From positions 1,281,001 through 1,345,000 of the forward strand of contig NZ_CP047883.1 in NCBI RefSeq assembly GCF_013305725.1: 64,000 nt of DNA, in the 5' to 3' direction. A program made the translations under genes and the position numbers. A model generated the notes under the pieces. That model was not told the DNA's origin. It saw only the letters and a program-made list of their open reading frames with translations, and ran no database searches. The DNA comes from Streptococcus mitis (lineage in GTDB: Bacteria; Bacillota; Bacilli; Lactobacillales; Streptococcaceae). The stretch's first letter is position 1; each line of letters begins with the position of its first letter. Positions 1-9,329 of the stretch are shown here, piece by piece.

Positions 1-1423
1 TTCGATAGATAAAAGGCAAATCCAACTTGCTGAAATGTTCGGCAACTGTTTCATTGGCCATCAACATGAAGGACTCAATCATGCGCTCGGCAACACCACG
101 CTGACGAAGAACGATATCAACAGGCTTACCTTGTTTATCCACTAAAATCTTAGCTTCATTGGTATCAAAATTGAGGGCTCCACGTTTCACACGCATATTT
201 TCTAAAGTTTCATGAAGCTTGGCCATGAGTTCGATACTAGGGACAATTTTCTGATATTCTTGTCTCTTTTCCTTGTCTCCAGCTAGGATATCATTGACAT
301 CACTGTAGGTCATCCTGAAGCTAGTCTTGATAACCGTTTGTGTGATGGTGTAGTTGACTACACGACCATGTTTATCAATCTCCATAATGGCAGACTGGGT
401 CAGGCGATCAACTTGAGGATTGAGGGAGCAAATGCCATTTGACAGTCGTTCTGGAAGCATTGGGACCACACGGTCTGTCACATAGACAGAAGTTGCGCGG
501 TTAAGAGCTTCCTTATCAAGGGCAGAACCCTCAGTAACATAATAGGAAACATCTGCTATGTGAACTCCGAGTTCGATATTGCCATTTTTCAGAGCCTTGA
601 TATGCACAGCATCGTCCAAGTCTTTAGCGTCAGCACCATCAATGGTAAAGGTAATCTCATCTCTCAGATCCAGACGACCCTCCATATCCTTTTGAGACGG
701 AACATCAGGCACACTTTCTGCTTCCTTGACAACAGCTTCTGGAAACTCGGATACAATGTCCATTGATTCCAAGACCTCAAGAACATCAATTCCGACATCC
801 GTTGAATGCCCCACCACATCGAGGACACTCGCGACAAAGAAATCATGTTTCTTGCTTGGGTATTTATCGATAAAGACCTTGAGAACTTCGGTTCCCTCGA
901 GTTTAAGGGCTGGTTTCTTAACATAGATCAGTTGGCTGATTTTCTGATTTTTTGAACGAATATAGCCAGCATACTTAGGCTTTTCCTGATCTAGAACGAT
1001 TTGACCGACAGCGGTTGTCAAACTGTGTTCTAGGATATCGATAATTTTGGCTTCAGCAGCAGTTCCCTTGTTACGGTCAGCGACTTTCTTGATGACGACC
1101 TCAACGGTATCACCATCAATAGCATAGTTGACATCGTTTTTTCCTACAAAAAGGTCGTCCTCTTCGCCTTCTAAGCTGACAAAACCAAAGCCATTTTTAT
1201 GGGCATGAAAAATCCCCTTGAGAGTAATCTCATGTTTTTTCTTGACTTCCAAAGTCAAAGTTCCATCTTCTTCAAAGCGTATCTGGTGCTTTCTTTCCAT
1301 TAGGGACAAGGTTTTAATCAACTCACGAAAATCCTTGGAACCGTCTTTTTCCAAAGCCTGAGCCAAGTCATTGACAGTTACCTTTCCCTTATCTTGTAAA
1401 TATTCTTTTATTCTGTCTTTCAT
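1..1423 (-). CDS. rnr: Ribonuclease R, N-terminal part (runs off left edge)
   Basis: Processive 3'-5' exoribonuclease that degrades structured RNA and acts in RNA quality control. The window holds the first ~474 codons of a gene that is usually nearly 800 codons; the 3' end lies to the left. The N-terminal helix-turn-helix and cold-shock regions occupy roughly residues 1-240. The RNB catalytic signature DGADAKDLDDA is at about residues 262-272 and carries the Asp residues that bind Mg2+. The start MKDRIKEYLQ is the first ATG, preceded by an AGAAAG-like ribosome site. It is the last gene seen in the leftward era-secG operon. Identity is firm; the C-terminal S1 domain cannot be checked here. 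Confidence 0.96.
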   Translation of the reverse strand, partial: MKDRIKEYLQDKGKVTVNDLAQALEKDGSKDFRELIKTLSLMERKHQIRFEEDGTLTLEVKKKHEITLKGIFHAHKNGFGFVSLEGEEDDLFVGKNDVNYAIDGDTVEVVIKKVADRNKGTAAEAKIIDILEHSLTTAVGQIVLDQEKPKYAGYIRSKNQKISQLIYVKKPALKLEGTEVLKVFIDKYPSKKHDFFVASVLDVVGHSTDVGIDVLEVLESMDIVSEFPEAVVKEAESVPDVPSQKDMEGRLDLRDEITFTIDGADAKDLDDAVHIKALKNGNIELGVHIADVSYYVTEGSALDKEALNRATSVYVTDRVVPMLPERLSNGICSLNPQVDRLTQSAIMEIDKHGRVVNYTITQTVIKTSFRMTYSDVNDILAGDKEKRQEYQKIVPSIELMAKLHETLENMRVKRGALNFDTNEAKILVDKQGKPVDIVLRQRGVAERMIESFMLMANETVAEHFSKLDLPFIYR

Positions 1424-1523
1424 ATTTTCTTTCTAGATTTTTTATTTTCTTTTACTGTAAAACCTTCTTACACATCCTTTAAAAACAAAAAGAGGCAAAG
1501 ACCTAGTCCTGCCCATTATTTTC

Positions 1524-1757
1524 TTATCTACTTGATAATACCGTCAATGCTAAGGCAATGGCTAGCCAGAAAAAGACTAAAATCCCTGTCAATCGCTGCA
1601 TTACAGCTTCAAAACCGCGTGCTTTACTGCGTTCAAACAAATCACCTGAGCTGGCATCAAATACATTGCTGGATTGGTTTTTGGTTGGTTGCATGAAAAT
1701 CGCAATCACAATCACAACAGATAATACTAATAAAATGGTTAATAATAGGTTATACAT
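1524..1757 (-). CDS. secG: Preprotein translocase subunit SecG
   Basis: Small integral membrane subunit of the SecYEG channel. The 77-residue protein has the expected two membrane segments, at about residues 3-22 and 56-75, joined by a cytoplasmic loop with the family's NVF/DLFERSKARG-type polar stretch. Length is normal for streptococcal SecG. The start is set by an AAGGAGTTTGAT ribosome site. It sits between rpmG and rnr, an order common in streptococci. Confidence 0.95.
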   Translation of the reverse strand: MYNLLLTILLVLSVVIVIAIFMQPTKNQSSNVFDASSGDLFERSKARGFEAVMQRLTGILVFFWLAIALALTVLSSR

Positions 1758-1796
1758 ATCAAACTCCTTAAAATCCCTATTATTTTACCATAAAAT

Positions 1797-1946
1797 CTAC
1801 TTAGATTCAAGATGTAGGGTTACTTTTCTTTCCTTGGGACAATACTTTAAAACCTCAATCTTGTCTGGATGGGTTTTTGAATTTTTACTGGTTAGGTAAT
1901 TGATACTGCCACAAGAGGAGCATTTGAGATTAATTTTTACTCGCAC
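1797..1946 (-). CDS. rpmG: 50S ribosomal protein L33
   Basis: 49-residue large-subunit protein. The sequence runs [14 protein letters not shown] at the N-terminus and [12 protein letters not shown] near the C-terminus. The CxxC at residues 9-12 plus the later Cys mark it as the cysteine-containing (C+) L33 form. The start is GTG, and the upstream pmrA stop overlaps it by one base (TAGTG), which suggests translational coupling. It is easily missed because of its size and GTG start. Confidence 0.92.
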
Positions 1947-3145
1947 TAGATTTCCTTTACTTTTAATAATGTTCGAAATTGAAGAAGGTTAAAGAGACAA
2001 CTAAAGGCAACACAAAGGCTTGTCGCATAAAAGACTGCATGGTAGCCAAATTTTCCTGCTACTGCAGAACCTGATATAGGCCCAACGACACCTCCCAGAT
2101 AAAAGAATACCTGATTGAAGGCAAAGACCCTCGAAATACCAGCTTTGGGCGTCATCTTGCTGAGAAGGGCATTAACTCCGGGAATCAAGGCACCGGTTCC
2201 CAATCCAAAGAGGAAACGATAAAGTCCTAGTTGAAGCGGACTAGAAGCATTGGCACAGAGGAGATAGATGATAACTGAATAAAACTGGGCTACAATCAAG
2301 AGACGATGATTGCCCACCTTGTCACCTAGCTTTCCCATGACTCCTGCACTCATCATACTGGAAAAGCCCATACTGGATACAATCAAACCAGATACAAAAA
2401 GAAGATTCTCTGTCTGGCCTAAGTCGCGTACATACAGAGCTAAGATAGGGCCGATTGATTGGGCTGAAAATTGGATGACAAAACTGGTCAGAAAGAGGTT
2501 GACCAAGAGATAGGGATATTTAACTGATGTAAATAATTCCTTTGTTGGGATGGCCTTTTCCTTGGCTACTGGTTGAAACTCTTCCTTAATAAAGCAAATA
2601 GTTAAAACAGCAGCTAAGAATAGAAAACTACCAACCAGTAAGAAAACAGTACGAATGCCAAATAATTCTGCAATAAATCCCCCGATAAAGGGACCAGTTA
2701 GAGTACCTGCAACTACGCCTGTAGACAAAGTACCTAAGGCAGAGCCTGATTTCTCCTTGGGAACCTGACTGGCTATCAAGGCCGTTGCATTGGGAACAAA
2801 TCCCGCAAATACACCGTTTAATAAACGAAGAAAGATTAACCAATAGATATTTGGGACAAAGGCCAAACCTCCCATAGTGATAGTCATGGCCAGACCAGCA
2901 CGAATCATCATGGGTTTTCGACCGTATTTATCAGCAAAAATACCCCAGATAGGAGAAAAGAGCGCCGCAGAAATAGCAGAGACAGAAATAGCTAAACCTG
3001 CATAAAAAGCGACTTGCTCACTCCCTACACCCAGATTTTCCACAAAAATGGGCATAAAGGGCACAACCAAAGAAATACTGGCTCCTGTCAGAAAATTACC
3101 AAACCAGGCAATACGCAAATTATCCTTCCAGTTAATCTCTGTCAT
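1946..3145 (-). CDS. pmrA: MFS multidrug efflux transporter PmrA
   Basis: Major facilitator superfamily drug:proton antiporter of 399 residues, linked in pneumococcus to fluoroquinolone and dye efflux. About 12 membrane segments are evident. The loop motif [11 protein letters not shown] between segments 2 and 3 is the MFS motif A, with a related [11 protein letters not shown] in the second half. I start it at [10 protein letters not shown] because an in-frame extension to 3205 would run back into coaE and lacks a ribosome site; 399 residues also matches the known family length. It overlaps coaE by 14 bp at its 5' end and rpmG by 1 bp at its 3' end. Confidence 0.93.
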
Positions 3146-3737
3146 ATTGCTTACCTCCCTCGAGAAGGATACGCACTTGAGTAAGAAGCTGGTCCAGATT
3201 GCCATTATTGTCTAGAACATGGCTAGCTAAACCTTTCTTTTGCTCTAAAGGCCACTGGGCTGCCAGACGAGATTCAGCTTCATTTTTGGACAACTGGTCT
3301 CTTTTCATTAAACGTTCTACTTGGGTATCTCGGTCCACATAGACCAACCACGTCTCATCAAACCAAGCGCTGTAGTCCTGCTCAAAAAGCAGGGGAATAT
3401 CCATGAAAAAAATCTCTTCTGTCTGAACCAACTGGTCTCTCAAAGTAGCCAGTTCTTCACGAATAATCTCCCCTTGGATTCGCTTAGACCATTCTCGTTC
3501 CTCAGGATTTGAAAAGATGAGACTAGCTAGGAGAGGGCGATTGAGTTCTCCATTTTCTAGAATGATTTCTTGACCAAAATGCTGAACTAGAGCCTCAAAC
3601 AGACGACCACCAGGTTTCTGTAGTTGGTGGACGACTGCATCGGCATCCACCACTTGAAAACCTTGCTGTCTAAGAAAATTTGTCACAGTTGACTTACCCG
3701 AGGCAATTCCTCCTGTGATTCCGATGATTTTTCCCAT
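3132..3737 (-). CDS. coaE: Dephospho-CoA kinase
   Basis: Catalyses the last step of coenzyme A synthesis, phosphorylating dephospho-CoA with ATP. The 201-residue protein opens with [17 protein letters not shown], a P-loop at residues 6-17 diagnostic of CoaE. The start is the ATG that overlaps the mutM stop by one base; a longer frame to 3764 would lie inside mutM. It is part of the leftward era-mutM-coaE-pmrA operon. Confidence 0.95.
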   Translation of the reverse strand: MGKIIGITGGIASGKSTVTNFLRQQGFQVVDADAVVHQLQKPGGRLFEALVQHFGQEIILENGELNRPLLASLIFSNPEEREWSKRIQGEIIREELATLRDQLVQTEEIFFMDIPLLFEQDYSAWFDETWLVYVDRDTQVERLMKRDQLSKNEAESRLAAQWPLEQKKGLASHVLDNNGNLDQLLTQVRILLEGGKQYDRD

Positions 3738-4561
3738 CAGTCCCTCCTTTGACAGTTTGGACAAAAGTGGGTGCCTCGTCTGCCTAGTTGGATTTTTTCA
3801 ATCACAGTGCCACAGCGTACACATTCTTGACCAGCCTTGTCATAGACCTGATGAAAATCCTGCATGGTTCCATCTTCCCCAAAGGCATTGGTATAAGTCC
3901 GAATGGTGGAACCACCTTTTTCAACAGCCTGACCCAAAACAGCGATGGTCTGGTCATGAATGGCTGTCGCTTCTGCTACTGTCAAAGTTTGCGAAGGTCT
4001 TGCTGGATGAACCTGAGCTCGCCAGAGGACTTCATCCACATAAATATTGCCAAGACCAGCAACCAAGGTCTGGTCTAAAAGGTGGGATTTGATAGGCTTT
4101 TTGGACTTGGCTAGGGCAGCTTGAAAGACCTGCAAATCAAATTCTTGTTCGCTTGGTTCAGGCCCTAATTTTTTAGAAATAAAGTAGGCTTCCAAAAGGT
4201 CTGGTGCAAACAGTTCCATAGTCCCAAACTTGCGTACATCCTCATAAACAAGCGTGCCACCGTCTTCAAACTGGAAGAAAACATGGGCATGCTTACGTTC
4301 AGGAACCTGGTCTGGATAGTAAAAATACTTGCCTTCCATGCGCAAATGGGAAATCAAGACCTTGTCTGTCAGGCAGAAAAGCAAATATTTTCCACGACGT
4401 CCCATGGACTCAACAATCTGACCAGGCACTTCCTTTTGAAACTCGTCCAAATTCGTCTTAATCATCTTGGGATAGCGAATTTCTATACTCGAAATCTTCT
4501 TTCCCAGAATCAATTTTTCTAAACCACGACGAACGGTTTCAACCTCAGGTAATTCAGGCAT
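3737..4561 (-). CDS. mutM: Formamidopyrimidine-DNA glycosylase
   Basis: Base-excision repair glycosylase/AP lyase that removes 8-oxoguanine and formamidopyrimidines. The mature N-terminus PELPEVETV carries the catalytic proline nucleophile at position 2 and the glutamate next to it. The C-terminus has the Cys4 zinc finger (CVRCG ... CPNC, about residues 247-270). The 274-residue length is normal. The start MPELPEV is chosen because catalysis needs Pro2 after Met removal; the in-frame extension to 4603 would destroy this. A GGAGGACTT ribosome site precedes it. Confidence 0.96.
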   Translation of the reverse strand: MPELPEVETVRRGLEKLILGKKISSIEIRYPKMIKTNLDEFQKEVPGQIVESMGRRGKYLLFCLTDKVLISHLRMEGKYFYYPDQVPERKHAHVFFQFEDGGTLVYEDVRKFGTMELFAPDLLEAYFISKKLGPEPSEQEFDLQVFQAALAKSKKPIKSHLLDQTLVAGLGNIYVDEVLWRAQVHPARPSQTLTVAEATAIHDQTIAVLGQAVEKGGSTIRTYTNAFGEDGTMQDFHQVYDKAGQECVRCGTVIEKIQLGRRGTHFCPNCQRRD

Positions 4562-4609
4562 AAGTCCTCCTTCTGTAAAAACAAGAAGCAGGCATGAGCC
4601 CACCTCTAC

Positions 4610-5509
4610 TTAGTATTCTTTTTCATTATAGCCAAAGTCAGCCAAATCTAGTTTTTTATCGCGCCAGTTTTTCTTGACCTTGACCCATGTTTCTAGGAAG
4701 ACCTTGTCTCCTAGCATGAGTTCGATATCACGACGAGCCATGCTACCGATTTTCTTAAGCATAGCGCCACCTTTACCGATGATAATCCCTTTCTGACTAT
4801 CGCGCTCCACCATGATAGTTGCACGGATGTGAACCTTATCTGTCTCTTCGTCTCGTTTCATAGAATCAACTACTACAGCAACTGAGTGAGGAATCTCTTC
4901 ACGAGTTAGGTGCAAGACTTTCTCACGAACCATCTCTGAAACCAAGAAACGTTCTGGATGGTCTGTGATTTGATCAGACGGGAAATACTGGAAACCTTCG
5001 TCCAGATTTTCACTCAAAATATCCACTAGACGAGACACGTTATTTCCCTGAAGGGCTGAGATTGGAACGATTTCTTTGAAGTCCATCTGATTTCGGAAAT
5101 CATCAATCTGAGACAAAAGCTGGTCTGGATGGACCTTATCAATCTTGTTTACCACTAGAATCACAGGAATCTTGGCAGCCTTGAGACGCTCGATAATCAT
5201 GTCGTCTCCCTTACCACGCGCTTCATCAGCGGGCACCATGAAAAGAACGGTGTCCACTTCACGAAGGGTGCTGTAGGCAGACTCAACCATGAAATCTCCA
5301 AGGGCCGTTTTAGGCTTGTGAATCCCTGGCGTGTCGATAAAGACGATTTGCTCCTTATCGGTCGTGTAAATTCCCATGATTTTGTTGCGCGTTGTCTGCG
5401 CCTTGTCACTCATGATGGCAATCTTTTGCCCCATGACGTGATTTAAAAAGGTTGACTTCCCAACATTGGGACGTCCTAAAATGGCTACAAAGCCTGATTT
5501 AAAAGTCAT
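4610..5509 (-). CDS. era: GTPase Era
   Basis: Essential GTPase that binds the 3' end of 16S rRNA and assists 30S assembly. The 299-residue protein has G1 GRPNVGKS (12-19), G3 DTPG (59-62) and G4 NKID (121-124), followed by a C-terminal KH domain with the IIGKGG loop near residue 248. The ribosome site AAGAGGAAATT precedes the ATG. It lies between dgkA and mutM in a conserved streptococcal operon with ybeY, another ribosome maturation factor. Confidence 0.97.
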   Translation of the reverse strand: MTFKSGFVAILGRPNVGKSTFLNHVMGQKIAIMSDKAQTTRNKIMGIYTTDKEQIVFIDTPGIHKPKTALGDFMVESAYSTLREVDTVLFMVPADEARGKGDDMIIERLKAAKIPVILVVNKIDKVHPDQLLSQIDDFRNQMDFKEIVPISALQGNNVSRLVDILSENLDEGFQYFPSDQITDHPERFLVSEMVREKVLHLTREEIPHSVAVVVDSMKRDEETDKVHIRATIMVERDSQKGIIIGKGGAMLKKIGSMARRDIELMLGDKVFLETWVKVKKNWRDKKLDLADFGYNEKEY

Positions 5510-5525
5510 AATTTCCTCTTACTGT

Positions 5526-5921
5526 TTAAAATATTAAGTCCCAGATTCGTGGGAGAAAAATCAATGCGCCTGTTAAGGCTGCGAAAAGAGAGACCACTAA
5601 TACCGCGCCAGCCGCCATATCCTTGGCATTTTTAGCCAGCATGGAAAAGTGATAGTGACTGGCCAAATCCACCACATTTTCAATGGCAGAGTTGATAATT
5701 TCAAAGGCTACTACCAAGAAAATGCTCAATAGGAGAAAGAGCCATTCGATTCGTGACACCTGAAAAACAAAACCTGCCAGGATGACCACTAGAGCCGTCA
5801 CTGCATGTTTTCGCATATTGCGTTCTTCCTTTATAGCAGTAAAAATCCCTGTGAGGGCAAATTCTAAACTGGATATCAGGTCACGATTTTTCCATTTTCG
5901 TTTATTGTCTTGTGAGTCCAT
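5526..5921 (-). CDS. dgkA: Undecaprenol/diacylglycerol kinase family protein
   Basis: Small membrane lipid kinase, 131 residues. In Gram-positives this family mainly phosphorylates undecaprenol and so recycles the cell-wall lipid carrier. A basic N-terminus ([10 protein letters not shown]) is followed by [22 protein letters not shown], with the family's conserved Glu/Arg residues, and by [11 protein letters not shown], the metal/ATP-binding segment. Three membrane segments follow. It overlaps the end of ybeY by 20 bp, so translation is probably coupled. Confidence 0.92.
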   Translation of the reverse strand: MDSQDNKRKWKNRDLISSLEFALTGIFTAIKEERNMRKHAVTALVVILAGFVFQVSRIEWLFLLLSIFLVVAFEIINSAIENVVDLASHYHFSMLAKNAKDMAAGAVLVVSLFAALTGALIFLPRIWDLIF

Positions 5922-6399
5922 AGGCTGTCAAAATCTCTTCTTGTAAACCGAACATCTCCTCTTCTTCTTCCGGAGTGTAGTGATCATAGCCGTTGATATG
6001 TAAAAAGCCGTGTACTGCCAAGAAGCCCATCTCACGCTCAAAGCTGTGACCATATTCCTCAGCCTGCTCATGAGCCTTATCGATAGAGATGAACAGTTCC
6101 CCAATATAGGCATCAAACTCAGACATCATCTCTGCTAATTCCGGATTTTCAAGCAAATCCTCTTCGTCAAAGGCAATTTCCAACTCTGGCTTATACTCAA
6201 GGCTGATGACATCTGTCGGACGGTCGGTGTCACGGTACTCCAGATTGAGTTCATGACTACGCTCATTGGTCACAAAGGTAACTGCCATCTCCTTGTCTTC
6301 TTTTCCTAATTTTTGGGCTGCAAATTCCAAAATCTCTTGGGTTTGTTGCAACATTTCTTTTGAAACTTGACCAGTTTCATCTACCATTTCAATATACAT
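5902..6399 (-). CDS. ybeY: Endoribonuclease / rRNA maturation factor YbeY
   Basis: Metal-dependent RNase involved in 16S rRNA 3' end maturation and ribosome quality control. The zinc-binding signature [11 protein letters not shown] is at residues 130-140 (His130, His134, His140). Length, 165, is normal. It is the first gene of the leftward operon ending in rnr; its promoter faces that of pavA. An acidic insertion ([16 protein letters not shown]) is typical of streptococcal members. Confidence 0.95.
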   Translation of the reverse strand: MYIEMVDETGQVSKEMLQQTQEILEFAAQKLGKEDKEMAVTFVTNERSHELNLEYRDTDRPTDVISLEYKPELEIAFDEEDLLENPELAEMMSEFDAYIGELFISIDKAHEQAEEYGHSFEREMGFLAVHGFLHINGYDHYTPEEEEEMFGLQEEILTAYGLTRQ

Positions 6400-6428
6400 G
6401 TGCTTCTCGTTTCTCTTTACTTGGCTTT

Positions 6429-6437
6429 ATTATACCA
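6429..6437 (-). promoter_or_regulatory. Extended -10 promoter for the ybeY-era operon
   Basis: On the minus strand the sequence reads TGGTATAAT, a perfect extended -10 element, about 30 bp upstream of the ybeY ATG. No good -35 is seen, which is usual for extended -10 promoters in streptococci. It is divergent from the pavA promoter. Confidence 0.65.
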
Positions 6438-6464
6438 CATTTCCATGATTTTATTCTACCTTTT

Positions 6465-6473
6465 TGATATAAT
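6465..6473 (+). promoter_or_regulatory. Extended -10 promoter for pavA
   Basis: The sequence TGATATAAT lies 30 bp before the chosen pavA start. An AAGGAGAGAACG ribosome site immediately precedes the ATG at 6504. Confidence 0.7.
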
Positions 6474-6503
6474 ACTATGGAATACAATCACAAGGAGAGA
6501 ACG

Positions 6504-8159
6504 ATGTCATTTGACGGATTTTTTTTACACCACATGGTTGAGGAATTGCGAAGAGAATTAGTGAATGGTCGCATTCAGAAAATCAATCAACCTTTTGAAC
6601 AAGAGTTGGTCTTGCAAATCCGTAGCAATCGCCAAAGTCATCGCCTGCTCCTTTCTGCCCATCCAGTTTTTGGACGCATTCAGCTGACCCAAACAACTTT
6701 TGAAAACCCAGCCCAGCCTTCTACCTTTATCATGGTTTTAAGAAAATATTTGCAGGGTGCCCTGATTGAGTCGATTGAGCAAGTGGAAAATGACCGTATT
6801 GTGGAAATTACGGTTTCTAATAAAAACGAGATTGGGGACCATATTCAGGCTACCTTGATTATCGAAATTATGGGGAAACACAGTAATATTCTACTGGTCG
6901 ATAAAAGCAGTCATAAAATCCTCGAAGTTATCAAACATGTTGGCTTTTCACAAAATAGCTACCGCACCTTGCTTCCTGGATCGACCTATATCGCTCCGCC
7001 AAGTACGGAAGCTCTCAATCCTTTTACAATCAAGGACGAGAAACTTTTTGAAATCCTGCAAACACAGGAAACGACAGCTAAAAATCTTCAAAGCCTCTTT
7101 CAAGGTCTGGGACGCGATACGGCAAATGAATTGGAAAGGATACTGGTTAGTGAAAAACTTTCCACTTTCCGAAACTTTTTCAATCAAGAAACCAAGCCAT
7201 GCTTGACTGAGACTTCCTTCAGCCCAGTTCCTTTTGCAAATCAGGTGGGAGAGCCTTTTGCCAGTCTTTCTGATTTGTTGGACACCTACTATAAGGATAA
7301 GGCTGAGCGCGACCGCGTAAAACAGCAAGCCAGTGAACTCATTCGTCGTGTTGAAAATGAACTTCAAAAAAATCGTCATAAGCTTAAAAAACAAGAAAAA
7401 GAGTTACTGGCGACAGACAACGCTGAAGAATTTCGTCAAAAGGGGGAATTACTGACAACCTTCCTCCATCAAGTTCCTAATGACCAAGATCAGGTTATCC
7501 TAGACAACTACTATACTAATCAACCTATCACAATTGCGCTTGATAAGGCCTTGACTCCCAACCAGAATGCCCAACGCTATTTTAAACGGTATCAGAAACT
7601 CAAAGAAGCTGTCAAATACTTGACTGAGCTGATTGAGGAAACCAAGGCAACCATTCTCTATCTGGAAAGTGTAGAAACCGTCCTCAACCAAGCTGGACTA
7701 GAAGAAATCGCTGAAATCCGTGAAGAATTGATCCAAACAGGTTTTATCCGCAGAAGACAACGGGAGAAAATCCAGAAACGCAAAAAACCAGAACAATATC
7801 TAGCAAGCGATGGCAAAACCATCATCTATGTCGGTCGCAATAACCTGCAAAATGAGGAGCTAACCTTTAAAATGGCCCGCAAGGAGGAACTTTGGTTCCA
7901 TGCCAAGGACATTCCTGGAAGCCATGTTGTCATCTCAGGCAATCTTGACCCATCTGATGAAGTCAAGACAGACGCAGCAGAGCTGGCCGCCTACTTCTCT
8001 CAAGGACGCCTGTCAAATCTGGTGCAGGTAGATATGATTGAAGTCAAGAAACTCAATAAACCAACTGGTGGAAAACCAGGCTTTGTCACTTACACAGGAC
8101 AAAAGACCCTCCGTGTCACACCAGACCCAGAAAAAATCGCATCCATAAAAAAATCCTGA
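6504..8159 (+). CDS. pavA: Fibronectin-binding protein PavA / ribosome quality control factor RqcH
   Basis: NEMF/FbpA family protein, 551 residues. RqcH homologues recruit tRNA-Ala to obstructed 50S subunits and add C-terminal alanine tails. In streptococci the same protein was described as the surface adhesin PavA, which has no signal peptide or anchor. NFACT-N spans about residues 1-260, including GRIQKINQPFEQELVLQIR. A charged coiled coil covers about 280-430, and the C-terminal NFACT-R domain holds the DELWFH-type motif (here KEELWFHAKDIPGSHV). The start is set by AAGGAGAGAACG; an upstream in-frame ATG at 6477 overlaps the promoter region and is rejected. Confidence 0.94.
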   Translation: MSFDGFFLHHMVEELRRELVNGRIQKINQPFEQELVLQIRSNRQSHRLLLSAHPVFGRIQLTQTTFENPAQPSTFIMVLRKYLQGALIESIEQVENDRIVEITVSNKNEIGDHIQATLIIEIMGKHSNILLVDKSSHKILEVIKHVGFSQNSYRTLLPGSTYIAPPSTEALNPFTIKDEKLFEILQTQETTAKNLQSLFQGLGRDTANELERILVSEKLSTFRNFFNQETKPCLTETSFSPVPFANQVGEPFASLSDLLDTYYKDKAERDRVKQQASELIRRVENELQKNRHKLKKQEKELLATDNAEEFRQKGELLTTFLHQVPNDQDQVILDNYYTNQPITIALDKALTPNQNAQRYFKRYQKLKEAVKYLTELIEETKATILYLESVETVLNQAGLEEIAEIREELIQTGFIRRRQREKIQKRKKPEQYLASDGKTIIYVGRNNLQNEELTFKMARKEELWFHAKDIPGSHVVISGNLDPSDEVKTDAAELAAYFSQGRLSNLVQVDMIEVKKLNKPTGGKPGFVTYTGQKTLRVTPDPEKIASIKKS

Positions 8160-8184
8160 TGTTACTTGAAATCAGGATTTTCTT
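8151..8184. terminator. Terminator between pavA and deoD (probably bidirectional)
   Basis: A perfect 10-bp stem, AAATCCTGAT (8151-8160) with ATCAGGATTT (8171-8180), a 10-nt loop and a following T-rich tract. It overlaps the pavA stop and lies between convergent genes. The A-run on the other side can serve deoD. Confidence 0.8.
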
Positions 8185-8191
8185 TTACATT

Positions 8192-8902
8192 TTACTCTGC
8201 AATTAAGGTTTCTAATCCAACCTTCATCATATCTGTAAAGGTATTTTGACGCTCTTCTGCAGTCGTGTCTTCATCTGGATTGACCAAACTATCAGAAATA
8301 GTCATGATAGCAAGGGCATCAACATGGTATTGAGCAGCCAGATAGTAAAGAGCTGCTGCTTCCATTTCCACAGCCTTGACTCCCCATTTACCAAGTTCGA
8401 TGTTCTTTTCAAAGTAGTTTGAATAAAAGACATCAGAAGACAAAACGTTCCCAACGTGGGTGGTCATACCGAGTTCTTTGGCGATATGGTAGGCCTTGTC
8501 CAGCAAATCAAAGCTAGCGATTTGTGGGAAATCGTACTGTGGCCAGTCATTGCGGATGATGTTAGAGTTGGTTGCAGCTGCCTGCGCCAAAACCAATTCA
8601 CGGACGTGAACGTCTTCATTCAAAGAACCTGCAGTTCCCACACGGATCAATTTTTTTACTCCGTAGTCAACAATTAACTCACGCGCATAAATCGAAATAG
8701 AGGGCATCCCCATCCCAGTTCCCATGACAGATACACGGTGGCCCTTGTAAGTACCAGTGTAACCAAACATATTACGCACTTCGTTAAAACAAACAGCATC
8801 TTCAAGAAAATTCTCCGCAATAAATTTCGCACGAAGAGGATCCCCAGGAAGAAGAATTTTATCAGCAATTTCACCCTGCTGAGCAGCAATATGGATAGAC
8901 AT
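8192..8902 (-). CDS. deoD: Purine-nucleoside phosphorylase, DeoD type
   Basis: Hexameric (NP-I, trimer-of-dimers class) phosphorylase that cleaves purine (deoxy)nucleosides to base and (deoxy)ribose-1-phosphate. The 236-residue protein shows [14 protein letters not shown] near the N-terminus, the phosphate-binding RVGTAGSL and the family signature [12 protein letters not shown]. It ends the rpiA-deoB-punA-clc cluster but sits behind a 697-bp gap full of structured RNA elements. No Shine-Dalgarno sequence is visible before the ATG (context CATAAATT-ATG), and an in-frame stop lies just upstream, so this start is forced. Confidence 0.96.
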   Translation of the reverse strand: MSIHIAAQQGEIADKILLPGDPLRAKFIAENFLEDAVCFNEVRNMFGYTGTYKGHRVSVMGTGMGMPSISIYARELIVDYGVKKLIRVGTAGSLNEDVHVRELVLAQAAATNSNIIRNDWPQYDFPQIASFDLLDKAYHIAKELGMTTHVGNVLSSDVFYSNYFEKNIELGKWGVKAVEMEAAALYYLAAQYHVDALAIMTISDSLVNPDEDTTAEERQNTFTDMMKVGLETLIAE

Positions 8903-8914
8903 AATTTATGATAC

Positions 8915-9043
8915 AAAGAGCGACAAGAAAACGAGTGAAAATTAGGAATCTGACGAGAAATCCTGATTTCTCAGTCAGATTATCTATTTTCCAAGTTTTC
9001 CGCTCGTGTTCAAATTAGAACACCTCACTCTACCTTTCTTTTT
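8915..9043 (-). ncRNA. Structured RNA element, unit D (deoD-proximal)
   Basis: Read on the minus strand, the unit starts with AAGAAAGG (9034-9041) and a small GTGTT/AACAC hairpin. Then comes a closing helix GAGCG-GAAAAC (9005-8995) with GUUUUC-UUGU-CGCUC (8932-8918). Inside it, GAAAAU/AUUUUC and AAUCUGA/UCAGAUU flank a 4x4 internal loop AGAU/CCUA, capped by a GAGAAAU/AUUUCUC hairpin. It ends about 15 nt before the deoD ATG. I do not recognise the family. It could be a cis-regulator or a processed small RNA. Confidence 0.6.
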
Positions 9044-9054
9044 TTATATTCAGG

Positions 9055-9182
9055 ATAGCGACAGAGAATAAAGTAAAAATAGGAAACTGATGACGCATCG
9101 CAGATGCTAAACAGTTTATCTTTTTTACACAGTTCTCCGCCCGTATTCAGTTCAGCAAATACGGTTTACCCATCCTTTCTTT
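9055..9182 (-). ncRNA. Structured RNA element, unit C
   Basis: Same architecture as the neighbouring unit with different sequence. AAGAAAGG (9174-9181) is followed by a CCGTATT/AATACGG hairpin, then the closing helix GCG-GAGAA/UUCUC-UGU-CGC. Next come GUAAAAA/UUUUUAC and AAACUG/CAGUUU around AGAU/CCUA, with a GCAUC/GAUGC cap. The internal loop and the UGU bulge are preserved while the helices change, which is what selection on RNA structure produces. Confidence 0.6.
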
Positions 9183-9189
9183 ATTCTAA

Positions 9190-9326
9190 AATTTATAATC
9201 AGAAAGATACCAAACCCGTCAAAAAGCAAAGGGAAAATAGGAGTTGGGTGCAGTGAGCGATGCTCGCTAGACCAACTATCTTTTTCCCACTGCTTTTAGG
9301 GTGGGTTCAATTCCTTCCTTTCTTAA
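9190..9326 (-). ncRNA. Structured RNA element, unit B
   Basis: AAGAAAGG (9317-9324) leads into AACCC...GGGUU and AAAAGCA/UGCUUUU closing helices. GGGAAAA/UUUUCCC and AGUUGG/CCAACU then flank the same AGAU/CCUA loop, capped by AGCGA/UCGCU. The small 5' hairpin of the other units is replaced here by a longer outer helix. Confidence 0.55.
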
Positions 9327-9329
9327 TTT

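Noticed and set aside
560..926. Small frames inside the rnr coding region on both strands
   Set aside because: Shadow frames of rnr; none has a ribosome site or a recognisable product.
3146..3205. N-terminal extension of PmrA
   Set aside because: It lies inside coaE, adds non-family residues and lacks a ribosome site; the 399-residue form matches the family.
6948..7394. 148-codon frame antisense to pavA
   Set aside because: Complete overlap with the well-supported pavA gene and no ribosome site or family resemblance.
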